A stretch of 34,668 bases of DNA from Prevotellaceae bacterium. GTDB lineage: Bacteria; Bacteroidota; Bacteroidia; Bacteroidales; UBA932. This document shows, one piece after another, positions 10,578 to 20,813 of the stretch (positions are counted from its first letter, which is position 1; the number at the start of each line of letters is the position of its first letter). The stretch covers positions 1 to 34,668 of the forward strand of contig JAITIL010000022.1 in NCBI GenBank assembly GCA_031279475.1, in the 5' to 3' direction. Below the pieces are notes generated by a model that made no database searches, had not been told where the DNA came from, and saw nothing but the letters and a program-made list of their open reading frames with translations. The translations under genes were made by a program, and so were the position numbers.

Positions 10578-11729
10578 TTAAAGCCGGCGTGCGCCATTGC
10601 TGATGACTACCTCATATACCTTAGGCTCTTTGCCGTATTGGGTATGATATTTTTCTTTTGCCGTACGGATAAATGCATCATAGCACTCGTCTTTTACTAA
10701 ATTAATGGTGCAGCCGCCAAAGCCGCCGCCCATTACGCGCGATCCGGTCACATGGCACGTTTTTGCCAAGTCATTCAGGAAATCAAGTTCTTCACAGCTC
10801 ACCTCATAAAGTTTGCTCATGCCGTGGTGCGTTTCATACATTTTTTGGCCTACAGTTTCATAATCGCCTTTTTCCAATGCTTCGCAAACCGCCAGTACCC
10901 GCGCTATCTCTTCAATAACATATTCGGCGCGTTTGTAATCTTCGGCGCTCACCTCATTTTGCACTTCGTGAAGCATTTCCAAAGTAGCATCGCGCAAAAA
11001 TTTAACTTGCGGGTATTTTTCCTGCATCACAGCAACCACCGCTTCGCACGATTGACGCCGTTTGTTGTAGGCCGATGAAGCCAATTCGTGTTTCACCAGA
11101 GTATCGAGCAACACCAGGCGGTAACCTTTCGGGTTAAACGGGAAATATTGGTATTCCAATGAACGGCAATCAAGGCGCATGAGGTTACCCTCCTTGCCGA
11201 AGAGAGAAGCGAATTGATCCATAATGCCACACTTCACGCCGCAGTAGTTATGTTCAGTGGCTTGCCCGGCTTTGGCCAGTTCAAATTTATCGACCTTGCC
11301 GTCAAAAAGTTCATTCAGTGCAAAAGCATACGTACTTTCCAATGCAGCCGACGACGACATGCCCGCGCCAAGCGGCACATTGCCTGCAAAAGCCGTGTCG
11401 AAACCGCCAACTTTCACGCCGCGTTTTATCATTTCCCTGCAAATGCCAAAAATATATTTTGCCCAACTTTGCGCAGGTATGTCTTCTTCCTGTAGTCCAA
11501 ACTCCGCCTGTTCATTGAGGTCTATGGCATAAGCCCTGACCTTGCCAGCGCCCGTAAGCTTAATCGCGGCCATAATGCCTTTGTCAATAGCGCCCGGAAA
11601 GACAAACCCGCCGTTATAATCGGTATGCTCGCCAATCAAGTTGATGCGTCCCGGCGAAGTGTAAACAGACACATTATCGTCACCATATTTTTCTGCAAAA
11701 GCGTTTTTTATATTTTTTTCGTTCATCAT
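10578..11729 (-). CDS. galK: Galactokinase
   Basis: A 383-residue GHMP kinase that phosphorylates galactose to galactose-1-phosphate in the Leloir pathway. The galactokinase signature PGRINLIGEHTDYNGG is near the N-terminus, the phosphate-binding GAGMSSSAALE near residue 120, and the C-terminal motif VMGGGFGGCTINLV is present. The ATG at 11729 (or the next at 11726) is chosen. A longer reading to 11798 adds 23 residues with no counterpart in the family and would overlap galM. The gene follows galM by 34 nt on the same strand, and both are probably one transcript from the promoter at about 12,930. It is convergent with the beta-galactosidase gene. Confidence 0.95.
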   Translation of the reverse strand: MMNEKNIKNAFAEKYGDDNVSVYTSPGRINLIGEHTDYNGGFVFPGAIDKGIMAAIKLTGAGKVRAYAIDLNEQAEFGLQEEDIPAQSWAKYIFGICREMIKRGVKVGGFDTAFAGNVPLGAGMSSSAALESTYAFALNELFDGKVDKFELAKAGQATEHNYCGVKCGIMDQFASLFGKEGNLMRLDCRSLEYQYFPFNPKGYRLVLLDTLVKHELASSAYNKRRQSCEAVVAVMQEKYPQVKFLRDATLEMLHEVQNEVSAEDYKRAEYVIEEIARVLAVCEALEKGDYETVGQKMYETHHGMSKLYEVSCEELDFLNDLAKTCHVTGSRVMGGGFGGCTINLVKDECYDAFIRTAKEKYHTQYGKEPKVYEVVISNGARRL

Positions 11730-11763
11730 GGTTTTGTTTTTTAGGTTATGTTTATTACGTAAA

Positions 11764-12900
11764 TTAATTGGCCACTTTAAATTTATAGATACAGACATGG
11801 CTGTAAACTTCGCCCGGATTTAAACGGGTGGAAGGGAAATTCGGTTGATTGGGACTATCGGGAAAATGTTGCGTTTCCAATGCCAACGCTTCCCTAAAAC
11901 CTATCGGTTTCCCATGTTTTCCGTTGGCTTTCCCGTCGAAAAAATTACCGCTGTAGAACTGCACACCCGGTTGGTCGGTATACACTTCCATGATTCGTCC
12001 GCTTTGGGGCTCGTACAACGTTGCCGCCAATTCGACGGCCTGTTTCTTCGCAACATCCAACACCCAATTATGGTCATATCCTTTGCCGTTTTGTAATTGT
12101 AGATGGTCGTGATCAATCCGGTCGCCAATGCGCACAGGCGTTCTGAAATCAAAAGGCGTTCCGTCCACCGGCAGCAACGCCCCGGCAGGTATCAGCAACG
12201 TGTTTACAGGCGTGATGTGATCAGCGTTAATCGTCAGGATATGGTCAGTGATGCTACCGTTGCCCTCGCCTTTCAGGTTAAAGAACGTATGGTTAGATAA
12301 ATTCACCACCGTGGGCTTGTCGGTTTCCGCTTCGTAAGTAATTTTAAACTCATTCTCCGGCGTTACGCTGTATTCCACTGTAATTTTCAAATTGCCGGGG
12401 AAGCCCTCGTCCCCATCGGGCGAGCGGTAGGAAAAGCGAACAGCCGCAGCGCTGACACTGTCTACCTGCCACACCACCCTGTCGAGGCCGTGGAGGCCTC
12501 CATGCAGGGTTTGTCCGTTGTTATTTTGAGGCAAGTGATATTCCACACCGTCGAGTTTAAACGCGCCGTTGGCAATACGATTGGCATAGCGGCCAACGAT
12601 CGAGCCCAGGAAACGCTCGCCTTCGTTATTGATATAGCGTTCAATATTTTCGTAACCCACCGACACATCACTGTAATGGCCGTTTTTATCGGGCACCCAC
12701 AACGACACTACACGCAAACCGTAGTTGGTAACCTGCAACAGCAGGCCATTGCCCGAATCCAGGGTGTAGAGCGATACCGGTTGTCCGTCAATCACCGTAT
12801 CAAACGCCGCTTTGTCGAGCAATGACACTTCTTCACTGCTGCCTCCCACACAAGCGGACAGCAGCGGTGCAAACGCAAAAGAATACATTATTTTTCTCAT
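11764..12900 (-). CDS. galM: Aldose 1-epimerase (mutarotase), lipoprotein form
   Basis: A 378-residue galactose mutarotase-like protein that interconverts beta- and alpha-galactose ahead of galactokinase. Starting at the ATG at 12900, the N-terminus MRKIMYSFAFAPLLSAC is a lipoprotein signal with Cys17, so the enzyme is probably anchored on the periplasmic side of a membrane. Substrate-site motifs include LHGGLHGLDR, the catalytic-His region VNLSNHTFFNL, and the Glu region LALETQHFPDSPNQP. It is the first gene of a galM-galK pair. The track-length extension to 12924 is disfavoured because it moves the signal peptide inward and reaches the -7 box. Confidence 0.93.
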   Translation of the reverse strand: MRKIMYSFAFAPLLSACVGGSSEEVSLLDKAAFDTVIDGQPVSLYTLDSGNGLLLQVTNYGLRVVSLWVPDKNGHYSDVSVGYENIERYINNEGERFLGSIVGRYANRIANGAFKLDGVEYHLPQNNNGQTLHGGLHGLDRVVWQVDSVSAAAVRFSYRSPDGDEGFPGNLKITVEYSVTPENEFKITYEAETDKPTVVNLSNHTFFNLKGEGNGSITDHILTINADHITPVNTLLIPAGALLPVDGTPFDFRTPVRIGDRIDHDHLQLQNGKGYDHNWVLDVAKKQAVELAATLYEPQSGRIMEVYTDQPGVQFYSGNFFDGKANGKHGKPIGFREALALETQHFPDSPNQPNFPSTRLNPGEVYSHVCIYKFKVAN

Positions 12901-12923
12901 AAAATTAGCTATTAGTTTTGGCA

Positions 12924-12931
12924 CAAAAATA
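12924..12931 (-). promoter_or_regulatory. Candidate -7 box of galM-galK
   Basis: Minus-strand TATTTTTG fits TAnnTTTG exactly and lies 24 nt ahead of the galM ATG at 12900. The -33 region has only a partial TTTA match. Confidence 0.45.
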
Positions 12932-13069
12932 ATAAAAATATTTTAAATCACCGTATTACCGGAAAAGCCGAGGTTTTTTTATTATCTCAAATGAAGCGGC
13001 CAAATCTGAATCTAAATGTAGCGTAACTGGTTTAAAATAGAGAATGATAGTTGCTTGTGACCATAATTT

Positions 13070-13648
13070 TCATCCCATTATTTCCTCTAAATTTATTTCC
13101 AAGCCGTCAAAGATATGCACCGGTACTTTTCCGGTTTCATACACTGTCCCTTCATCGTATTTCCCGTCGGGTTGCAGCAGGAACACCTGCACGCCTTCCG
13201 ATGGAAACACCACCCAGTATTCGCGCACGCCGGACGCTTCGTAGAGGGCGAATTTCTCGCTAAGGTCATATTTGCTGGTGGAAAGCGACTGCACTTCCGC
13301 AATAAAGTCAGGTGCGCCGAGGCAGCCGCGCCGGTCAATTTTCGCAGGGTCGCACACAATGCAGACGTCGGGTTGCACAACGGTATCAATCAGGGCGTCT
13401 TCCTTTTCGCCGTTCTTTGGCAACCGCACGTCAAAAGGCGCGATAAAAACCTTACATTTACCTTTGTGTTTCTTCACCGTGTACCGTAACTCCCCATACA
13501 GGTTCCCGGTTATTTCCTGATGTTGCGCCGTAGGCGCCGGCGACATCAACTTAATCAATCCGTGCAATAGTTCCCTGCGCGTATTGTCCCACCACGTGTA
13601 GTAGTCGGCGTAGGTGTACCGTTTGTTAAGGTCTAACGAAAGTTCCAT
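13070..13648 (-). CDS. Uma2-family (DUF820) PD-(D/E)xK nuclease-like protein
   Basis: A 192-residue Uma2-family protein. It shows the family layout: an N-terminal YTYADYYTWW and LLHGLIKLMSPAP segment, then the nuclease-like core with QPDVCIVCD and APDFIAEVQS, and finally the conserved ALYEASGVREYWVVFP. The acidic and polar residues of the PD-(D/E)xK fold are visible. Uma2 proteins are widespread in cyanobacteria and Bacteroidetes, and their cellular role is not established. Start at 13648 is supported by a TATATTTG -7 box just upstream (13664-13671); an upstream extension to 13705 would include that box. It sits between the gal genes and the TonB receptor without obvious functional link. Confidence 0.83.
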   Translation of the reverse strand: MELSLDLNKRYTYADYYTWWDNTRRELLHGLIKLMSPAPTAQHQEITGNLYGELRYTVKKHKGKCKVFIAPFDVRLPKNGEKEDALIDTVVQPDVCIVCDPAKIDRRGCLGAPDFIAEVQSLSTSKYDLSEKFALYEASGVREYWVVFPSEGVQVFLLQPDGKYDEGTVYETGKVPVHIFDGLEINLEEIMG

Positions 13649-13663
13649 AGCGCTTTTTTTACG

Positions 13664-13671
13664 CAAATATA
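13664..13671 (-). promoter_or_regulatory. -7 box of the Uma2 gene
   Basis: Minus-strand TATATTTG is a perfect TAnnTTTG match 16 nt upstream of the ATG at 13648. A -33 TTTG is not evident. Confidence 0.5.
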
Positions 13672-13709
13672 AGCATTTTTCAGGAAATATCGTCCCCTTA
13701 ATCACTTAC

Positions 13710-15581
13710 TCACCGCAGCGACACATTGATCCCGCCGAATACCGTAACTCCCGGCATCGGATAACCGGTGAGAATTTGGTAGTCGCGACCGGTAAGATTT
13801 TCCCCCTTCACAAAAAATCCGAGCCACTCCAGCGGCTGAAAGGACGCCTTGGCGTCAAGCACCGCAAAGGTTTCAATCGCCGGATTGGCGCCGGTTTCAG
13901 AATAAAGACCATCCACAAACCGGTAATTAACGCCAAAGTTCCACCGGCTTAAACGGTAATTGGCCGCAAGGAAAATTTGGTGTTCGGGCGAGTACAAAAG
14001 CGGCGTGTCCATGTGTAAATAGGAATAATTACCTTGCAGGTTGAAATTTTTGAGGACATGCCAGCGGAATGAAAAATCAAATCCCTTATTCAAAAATTCC
14101 CCGGTATTCACATTTTTTGGAGGAGGCGCCACTACTTGTATTAAGTTCTTTCCATCGGCAAGGTAGCCGGCAAATTCCAATGCAAGGCGACCATCGAAAA
14201 ATGTTTGATCTACGGCAACTTCATAATTCCACATGCGTTCGGGATCGAGATCAGGATTGGCGGGCGTCCACATATAAAGTTCCCTGATAGAAGGGCTCCT
14301 GAACCCCTTGCTTACTGAGGCTTTGATAACAGTTGTACGACAAGGCGTGAAAGCTATTCCTGCTTGCGGGACCCACTCGCCGCCATAAGTTTTGTTGTGC
14401 TCGTAACGCACGCCGGCATTTAACGTAATTTTTTCAAACAGGTTTTGCTGCAACATCACATAACCGGCTACTTCATATACGGAAGTGTCTATAATATCAC
14501 CACGGGGTGAGCCGTCTACAAATTTATTCCATGCCTCCCCGCCATAATTCATAAAGTCAATACCCGCCGTGATGGTATTGCCTTGCAAAAGACGGAAGGC
14601 CTGGTAAAGCGACACACCCATGTTATAATCGGTAGAGCGATAGCGAAAATCTCTCGGCGGTGTCTGGCCCGGATAGTAGCCGTCATTGATTTCATGATCG
14701 CCAAAATTATAAAATAACTTTAAGGCCCCGTCTGATTTCCCGTAATTATTTTGCAGCGTAATGGCAGCCATGCCGCGCAAAACATCGGCAATGTGATCGG
14801 TAATAGGATTATCCACTTCTCCCGGGTCGTGCGATTTATTTTTGGCAATCATCACATCGCCCCAAAGGTTCAAATGGTCTGTGAAATGATAACCGGCACG
14901 CGCATAGGCATTGGTAATAGAGAAGTCGGAATTGTCGCGATGTCCGTCGGTATGGTCATAATTCAATGAAACAAAAGCATCGAACTTTCCGGTTTTAACA
15001 CCTGCATTCCCCATATATTTTTGGGTGTTGTAGGATCCATACATCAAGCGGGCATTGGCGTTCCAGCCGTCAGTGCGTTGTTTCCGGGTGATGATATTCA
15101 CCACGCCGCCCATGGCATTGCTGCCATACAGGATAGACGCAGGGCCGCGAATGACCTCCACCCGGTCTATATCGGAACTCACATACGAATCCGGCAAATG
15201 ATGCCCCATGATTCCCATAAACTGCGGCTGCCCGTCAATCAACATCAGTACCTGGCCGGTGGGCGAGCCGCCCACGCCGCGAATGGTGACGCCGCCACCG
15301 CCACCCGCACCAAGACCAAACCCGGTAATGCCGCGCTCGGTAACGAACATGCCGGGTATGCGTTCCGACAAACCCGCCAGAATATTCGACTCGCTGCTTT
15401 GCTCCAATTCGTCGCGGCTCACCACCGATATGGTCATGGGCACATTACTGCGGTTTACCTCCGTACGATTGGCTGTAACCACCACCTCACCGAGTTTGCG
15501 GACACTGTCTTGCGCCATATCCTGCGCATATACTGCGAAAGGAAGACACAATAAAGAAATGAAAGAAATTTTTTTGTACAT
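13710..15581 (-). CDS. TonB-dependent outer-membrane receptor
   Basis: A 623-residue TonB-dependent transporter of the short, metal/siderophore/cobalamin size class rather than SusC size. It has a signal peptide (MYKKISFISLLCLPFAVYA), a plug domain beginning near LGEVVVTANRTEV, with the plug motifs VLMLIDGQPQ, DIDRVEVIRGPASILYG and GGVVNIITRK, and a 22-strand-type barrel ending in a terminal aromatic/basic strand. A glycine-rich stretch and a Met/His-rich MGIMGHH lie in the plug; the latter could touch a metal, but this is only a suggestion. It lies downstream of a NikR-family gene on the same strand, and its promoter carries two copies of an operator-like element, so it is likely regulated by that protein. 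Substrate unknown; a metal or metal complex is the best guess. Confidence 0.92.
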   Translation of the reverse strand: MYKKISFISLLCLPFAVYAQDMAQDSVRKLGEVVVTANRTEVNRSNVPMTISVVSRDELEQSSESNILAGLSERIPGMFVTERGITGFGLGAGGGGGVTIRGVGGSPTGQVLMLIDGQPQFMGIMGHHLPDSYVSSDIDRVEVIRGPASILYGSNAMGGVVNIITRKQRTDGWNANARLMYGSYNTQKYMGNAGVKTGKFDAFVSLNYDHTDGHRDNSDFSITNAYARAGYHFTDHLNLWGDVMIAKNKSHDPGEVDNPITDHIADVLRGMAAITLQNNYGKSDGALKLFYNFGDHEINDGYYPGQTPPRDFRYRSTDYNMGVSLYQAFRLLQGNTITAGIDFMNYGGEAWNKFVDGSPRGDIIDTSVYEVAGYVMLQQNLFEKITLNAGVRYEHNKTYGGEWVPQAGIAFTPCRTTVIKASVSKGFRSPSIRELYMWTPANPDLDPERMWNYEVAVDQTFFDGRLALEFAGYLADGKNLIQVVAPPPKNVNTGEFLNKGFDFSFRWHVLKNFNLQGNYSYLHMDTPLLYSPEHQIFLAANYRLSRWNFGVNYRFVDGLYSETGANPAIETFAVLDAKASFQPLEWLGFFVKGENLTGRDYQILTGYPMPGVTVFGGINVSLR

Positions 15582-15590
15582 GTCAGTAAA

Positions 15591-15619
15591 GTATTATGAA
15601 TTTATAAAAAAGTATTACG
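15591..15619. repeat. Operator-like repeat, promoter-distal copy
   Basis: A 29-bp element with GTATTAT and GTATTAC boxes whose starts are 21 bp apart. It matches the element at 15666-15694 at 25 of 29 positions. It ends about 10 nt before the receptor ATG, inside the expected 5' leader. Each box approximates the self-complementary GTAWTAC, giving a 28-bp span, the same overall span as E. coli NikR operators (GTATGA-N16-TCATAC). Confidence 0.6.
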
Positions 15620-15665
15620 ACCGGAATAAAATTAACGGAAAATATTATAGAACAAACCTTTAAAA

Positions 15666-15694
15666 ATATTACAAATTTACAAAAAAGTATTACG
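15666..15694. repeat. Operator-like repeat, promoter-proximal copy
   Basis: A 29-bp element with ATATTAC and GTATTAC boxes 21 bp apart, 25 of 29 identical to 15591-15619. The receptor's best -7 box lies between its two boxes, which is the expected place for a repressor site. Confidence 0.6.
15672..15679 (-). promoter_or_regulatory. -7 box of the TonB receptor gene
   Basis: Minus-strand TAAATTTG matches TAnnTTTG exactly. It lies inside the proximal operator-like repeat and predicts a leader of about 80 nt containing the second repeat copy. No strong -33 TTTG is seen. Confidence 0.5.
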
Positions 15695-15711
15695 TTCAGA
15701 TTAAAAAAAAA

Positions 15712-16128
15712 TTAACGGCGACGATGTACTGCGCTTCGGGTCATAATCAACTTGCCATGGCGCACGCCTTTTAAAGTAATCAACTTGTCCGACAAATCGG
15801 TAAGGCGGTACGACTTGCCCCGCACGGCCACAATTTCAAAATTCGTATCCTGTGAAATCTGAAACCGCTGTACCGACAATATTTCTTCACGATAAGCATG
15901 TTGAACTTCCGAAAGTTTCTTGGCAATATCACGTTTATGGTAATCATACACCAAAATAATAGCGCCCGCTACCAGATTATTACATTGCCATTTTTCCTCC
16001 ACCATATTACGTTCGATAAGCTGCCTGATGGCTTGCGAACGATTAGGGAAATTATTAGTTTCAATGAAATTATCCAAGGCTTCCAGCAAATCGCTTTCTA
16101 AAGAAACACTAAAACGCGAAAGAGACAT
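15712..16128 (-). CDS. NikR-family ribbon-helix-helix regulator with altered metal site
   Basis: A 138-residue protein with the full NikR architecture. The N-terminal ribbon-helix-helix is at residues 1-48 (strand SRFSVSL, then NRSQAIRQLIERNMVEE). The C-terminal ACT-like tetramerisation domain runs from about 52 and includes VYDYHKRDIAKKL and GVRHGKL. Recalled E. coli and H. pylori NikR sequences align without gaps across the metal site. The first nickel ligand His is kept (His77), but the other two His and the Cys are replaced by Arg88, Gln90 and Asn96. High-affinity square-planar nickel binding is therefore unlikely. It probably regulates the TonB receptor gene 130 nt downstream, and perhaps itself. 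It is divergent from the ATP synthase operon. The symbol nikR is withheld because the ligand is uncertain. Confidence 0.87.
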   Translation of the reverse strand: MSLSRFSVSLESDLLEALDNFIETNNFPNRSQAIRQLIERNMVEEKWQCNNLVAGAIILVYDYHKRDIAKKLSEVQHAYREEILSVQRFQISQDTNFEIVAVRGKSYRLTDLSDKLITLKGVRHGKLIMTRSAVHRRR

Positions 16129-16161
16129 TTGTATGCTTTATATATTTAAGCAAATATACAA
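16129..16161 (-). promoter_or_regulatory. Promoter and possible autoregulatory dyad of the NikR-like gene
   Basis: Minus-strand TATATTTG (16158-16151) is a perfect -7 box. It is overlapped by the right arm of the dyad TTGTAT (16129-16134) / ATACAA (16156-16161). The GTAT to ATAC span of 29 bp resembles that of the two elements before the receptor gene. Confidence 0.45.
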
Positions 16162-16189
16162 TATATTTTTAATAATGCAATTTTTTTCT

Positions 16190-17751
<1,562 letters not shown>

Positions 17752-17759
17752 GGCGTGTT

Positions 17760-18026
17760 ATGAAATTAGAAATCATATCTCCCCAAGGCGCGGTGCTGCA
17801 AAAAGAAATCACGCAGGTTTCGCTGCCCGGAACGGTGGGCATATTCACGGTATTGAACAATCATGCACCGATTATCTCCACACTGCGGAAAGGAAAGGTT
17901 TCTTACCAGACGAATGAAAAAGTGGACGAAGAAGTTGAAATTGAAAAGGGCGTCGTGGAAGTGAAAAAAAATAAGGTGATGGTTTTTGTTGAACAGGTAA
18001 AGAAAAACGGACATGCACAAGTTTAA
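17760..18026 (+). CDS. atpC: ATP synthase F1 subunit epsilon, short form
   Basis: An 88-residue epsilon subunit consisting of the N-terminal beta-sandwich only (MKLEIISPQGAVLQKEI, LPGTVGIFTVLNNHAPIIS). The C-terminal helical hairpin that inhibits ATP hydrolysis in E. coli is absent, a usual condition in Bacteroidetes. It links the gamma stalk to the c-ring. It follows atpD by 8 nt and overlaps the next gene by 14 nt. Confidence 0.93.
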   Translation: MKLEIISPQGAVLQKEITQVSLPGTVGIFTVLNNHAPIISTLRKGKVSYQTNEKVDEEVEIEKGVVEVKKNKVMVFVEQVKKNGHAQV

Positions 18027-18420
18027 ATTGATACAAGTATTCTTTTTCTTCTCCACCGTGTACTTGGGGATAGGGTTGCTCAGCAGTGTGGCCTATTATT
18101 TTTTCATTCCGCAATATTACTTCAATTTTTATCCGGCCATCATTGCCTTTTATTGGATTGGCGGGGTTATACTGAACGCTATCCTTGCGCTTAGCCACAG
18201 CACAAAGCCCGAGCGCTTATTGAATATTTACATGATGGGACGGATGATTAAATTCCTGCTCACGATTGTATTCCTGCTGGTGTATGTGCTGTGCGCCTCC
18301 GAGAATCGTACGCCCTTCGCGATGGCGCTAATGGCCAATTTTTTCATCTATACGGGACTGGAAATTTTCATCTATTATTTATACACAAAACCTGCGTTCA
18401 AGAATGAAAAGGAAAAATAA
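18013..18420 (+). CDS. Small membrane protein of the ATP synthase operon (AtpI-like position)
   Basis: A 135-residue protein with four predicted membrane helices at about 5-32, 38-60, 75-97 and 102-125, and a basic tail (KPAFKNEKEK). Its place between atpC and atpB, overlapping atpC by 14 nt and atpB by 17 nt, shows tight co-translation. Position and topology suggest an AtpI/AtpZ-like assembly or ion-supply helper for the c-ring, but no diagnostic motif proves this. Confidence 0.75.
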   Translation: MHKFKLIQVFFFFSTVYLGIGLLSSVAYYFFIPQYYFNFYPAIIAFYWIGGVILNAILALSHSTKPERLLNIYMMGRMIKFLLTIVFLLVYVLCASENRTPFAMALMANFFIYTGLEIFIYYLYTKPAFKNEKEK

Positions 18421-19462
18421 CACACATCTTGTCGTTGGTTTCCTCCTTATTTTCCTGACGGCAGCCGTTGGGAAAACAGCGGCGCAGGAACAGAAAGTGA
18501 ACGTAAAGGAAATTGTGTTCGAGCACTTGGGCGACGCGTATGAGTGGCACATCACCAACTGGGGCGAAAAGTCAATCGCTATTCCCTTGCCGGTGATTGT
18601 GAAAAGCAAGGAACGTGGTTGGCGCGTATTTTCTTCCTCGCACATCAGCCATGGGACTACGCACGAGGGGTTTTATATTGCCCACGAGGGAAAATATGCG
18701 GGGAAAGTGGTAGAGCGCAACAGCGCCGGCGAAGAAATCCGTCCTTCGATGGATATTTCATTTACGAAAAACGCACTGGGGCTTTTCATCAGCAGTTGCC
18801 TGTTGTTGCTTATCATATTGCCGGTAGCCCGCTGGTATAAACGCGGTGCGCAACATACGCCAAAAGGGTTCAGGGGCGCGGTGGAATTGTTAATTGTGTA
18901 TGTACTCGACGAAATCATCAAACCCTGCGTGGGCGAGGAATACAGGAAATACGCCACCTACTTGCTGACGATATTTTTCTTCATCTTTATCAATAACCTG
19001 ATGGGGCTAATCCCTTTCTTCCCGGGAGGGGCAAACGTTACAGGAAACATTGCGGTGACGCTGTTCCTGGCGTTTTGCACATTTCTGGTCATTACTTTTT
19101 CGGGGACGAAAGCCTATTGGAAAGAAATCCTTTGGCCCGAAGTGCCCACGTGGCTGAAAGCGCCCGTCCCCATTATGCCGGTGATTGAACTGTTCGGCAT
19201 ATTCACCAAGCCTTTCGCCTTGATGATTCGTTTATTCGCCAACATCATGGCCGGGCACTCCGTCATTTTAGGGTTGGTATGCCTGATATTCATTACCGTT
19301 TCCATGGGCGCTACCATCAACACAAGCATGTCGATTGTGGCTGTTTTATTCAGCATATTTATGAATTTCCTTGAACTGTTGGTGGCCTTTATCCAGGCCT
19401 ACGTGTTCACGTTGCTGTCGAGTGTATTCATCAACATGGCAAGAGTTAAACATGCGCATTAA
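18404..19462 (+). CDS. atpB: ATP synthase Fo subunit a
   Basis: A 352-residue subunit a with a signal-peptide-like start (about 1-27) and a long non-membrane N-terminal extension of about 100 residues before the first core helix. This extension is characteristic of Bacteroidetes AtpB. The proton channel arginine is Arg276 in LMIRLFANIMAGH, and the last helices contain the conserved ELLVAFIQAYVFTLL. It forms the stator half-channels against the c-ring. It overlaps the preceding small gene by 17 nt; atpE begins 33 nt downstream. Confidence 0.96.
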   Translation: MKRKNNTHLVVGFLLIFLTAAVGKTAAQEQKVNVKEIVFEHLGDAYEWHITNWGEKSIAIPLPVIVKSKERGWRVFSSSHISHGTTHEGFYIAHEGKYAGKVVERNSAGEEIRPSMDISFTKNALGLFISSCLLLLIILPVARWYKRGAQHTPKGFRGAVELLIVYVLDEIIKPCVGEEYRKYATYLLTIFFFIFINNLMGLIPFFPGGANVTGNIAVTLFLAFCTFLVITFSGTKAYWKEILWPEVPTWLKAPVPIMPVIELFGIFTKPFALMIRLFANIMAGHSVILGLVCLIFITVSMGATINTSMSIVAVLFSIFMNFLELLVAFIQAYVFTLLSSVFINMARVKHAH

Positions 19463-19744
<282 letters not shown>

Positions 19745-19756
19745 ACGCGCGGTAGT

Positions 19757-20251
19757 ATGTCGTTATTAGTCCCCGACACAGGATTATTGTTCTGGATGGC
19801 GTTGTCGTTCGGCGTGGTGCTGTTCGTGCTCGTCAAGTTCGGATTTCCGGTGATTATCAAAGCGGTGGAAACGCGCTCGGCGTATATCGCCGATTCGCTG
19901 GAAGCCGCACGGGAAGCCGAAAGCCAGCTCGCCACCATAAACCGGCAGGCGGAAGCCATCATCGCAGAAGCGCAGAACGAACGCAAGACGATACTGAATG
20001 AAGCGCAGGAAGCCAAAAACACAATCGTGAGTAAGGCGAAAGAAGACGCCGAAGCCGAAGCCCGCCGCCGGATCAACAAGGCGCTGGAAGATATTGAGGG
20101 CTCGAAGAAAAAGGCGCTGGCCGAACTCCGGAAAGACGTGGCCGGCATTTCGGTGAAAATCGCCGAAAAAATCATAGGCGAACGGCTTAAAGACGACCAA
20201 AAACAGCAAGAACTAATTAATAAATTACTGGCAGAAGAATTTGCACATTAA
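19757..20251 (+). CDS. atpF: ATP synthase Fo subunit b
   Basis: A 164-residue stator protein with one N-terminal membrane helix (about 8-28). A long charged, alanine-rich helix follows (AEAIIAEAQNERKTILNEAQ region), ending in a delta-binding tail with ISVKIAEKIIGERL. It dimerises as the peripheral stalk. The next gene, atpH, starts 11 nt downstream. Confidence 0.96.
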   Translation: MSLLVPDTGLLFWMALSFGVVLFVLVKFGFPVIIKAVETRSAYIADSLEAAREAESQLATINRQAEAIIAEAQNERKTILNEAQEAKNTIVSKAKEDAEAEARRRINKALEDIEGSKKKALAELRKDVAGISVKIAEKIIGERLKDDQKQQELINKLLAEEFAH

Positions 20252-20262
20252 CCCGGAATACA

Positions 20263-20808
20263 ATGAACCACGGAGCAATATCAAGGCGGTATGCAAAAGC
20301 GCTTTTCCTGTATGCGAAAAAGCATCACAAGGAAGAAGAGGTGTTTCATGAAAGCATGGCGCTGACACAAAGTTTCGGCCAACACCGGACGCTGGGGCGC
20401 TGTTTGGGCAACATTGTGTTAGACAGCAGAAAGAAAGAAGCGCTTATCGAAGCATGCGCCGGCGGCAATGCCAGCACGGTGTTTAAGCAGTTCATCCGGC
20501 TGGTGATTGCGAAAAAACGGGAGAATTTGCTGCAATTGATTTGCCTTACTTATCAAGATTTGTTCTATCGCGAAATGCGCTTATTGGATGTATACCTCAC
20601 CACAACAAAAGATTTAAGTGCCGCCATGACTGAAAAAATCGTGCAGAAATTAACGCAACACACCGGGCAAAATATACAATTGCATGCCACGGTGAACCCT
20701 GAAATCATTGGCGGATTTGTCTTGCGATGGGATACCTACCGGTTAGACGCCAGTGTGCGGACAAACCTAAAACGGATACAGAAAAATTTAACGGACATAA
20801 TGAATTAA
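20263..20808 (+). CDS. atpH: ATP synthase F1 subunit delta
   Basis: A 181-residue OSCP/delta subunit starting with [15 protein letters not shown]. The C-terminal half has the usual beta-strand segment ending [22 protein letters not shown]. It connects the peripheral stalk to the F1 head. It follows atpF and ends 5 nt before atpA. Confidence 0.94.
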   Translation: MNHGAISRRYAKALFLYAKKHHKEEEVFHESMALTQSFGQHRTLGRCLGNIVLDSRKKEALIEACAGGNASTVFKQFIRLVIAKKRENLLQLICLTYQDLFYREMRLLDVYLTTTKDLSAAMTEKIVQKLTQHTGQNIQLHATVNPEIIGGFVLRWDTYRLDASVRTNLKRIQKNLTDIMN

Positions 20809-20813
20809 GAGCT

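Noticed and set aside
11730-11798. Upstream extension of galK
   Set aside because: The added residues overlap galM and do not resemble the galactokinase N-terminus, which begins at 11729 or 11726.
13710-15581. SusC-type polysaccharide receptor
   Set aside because: At 623 residues it is far shorter than SusC proteins and has no SusD partner; it fits the small-substrate receptor class.
15582-15711. Cobalamin or other riboswitch before the TonB receptor
   Set aside because: The gap is only 130 nt, very AT-rich, and is explained by two operator-like repeats; no B12-box or stable fold seen.
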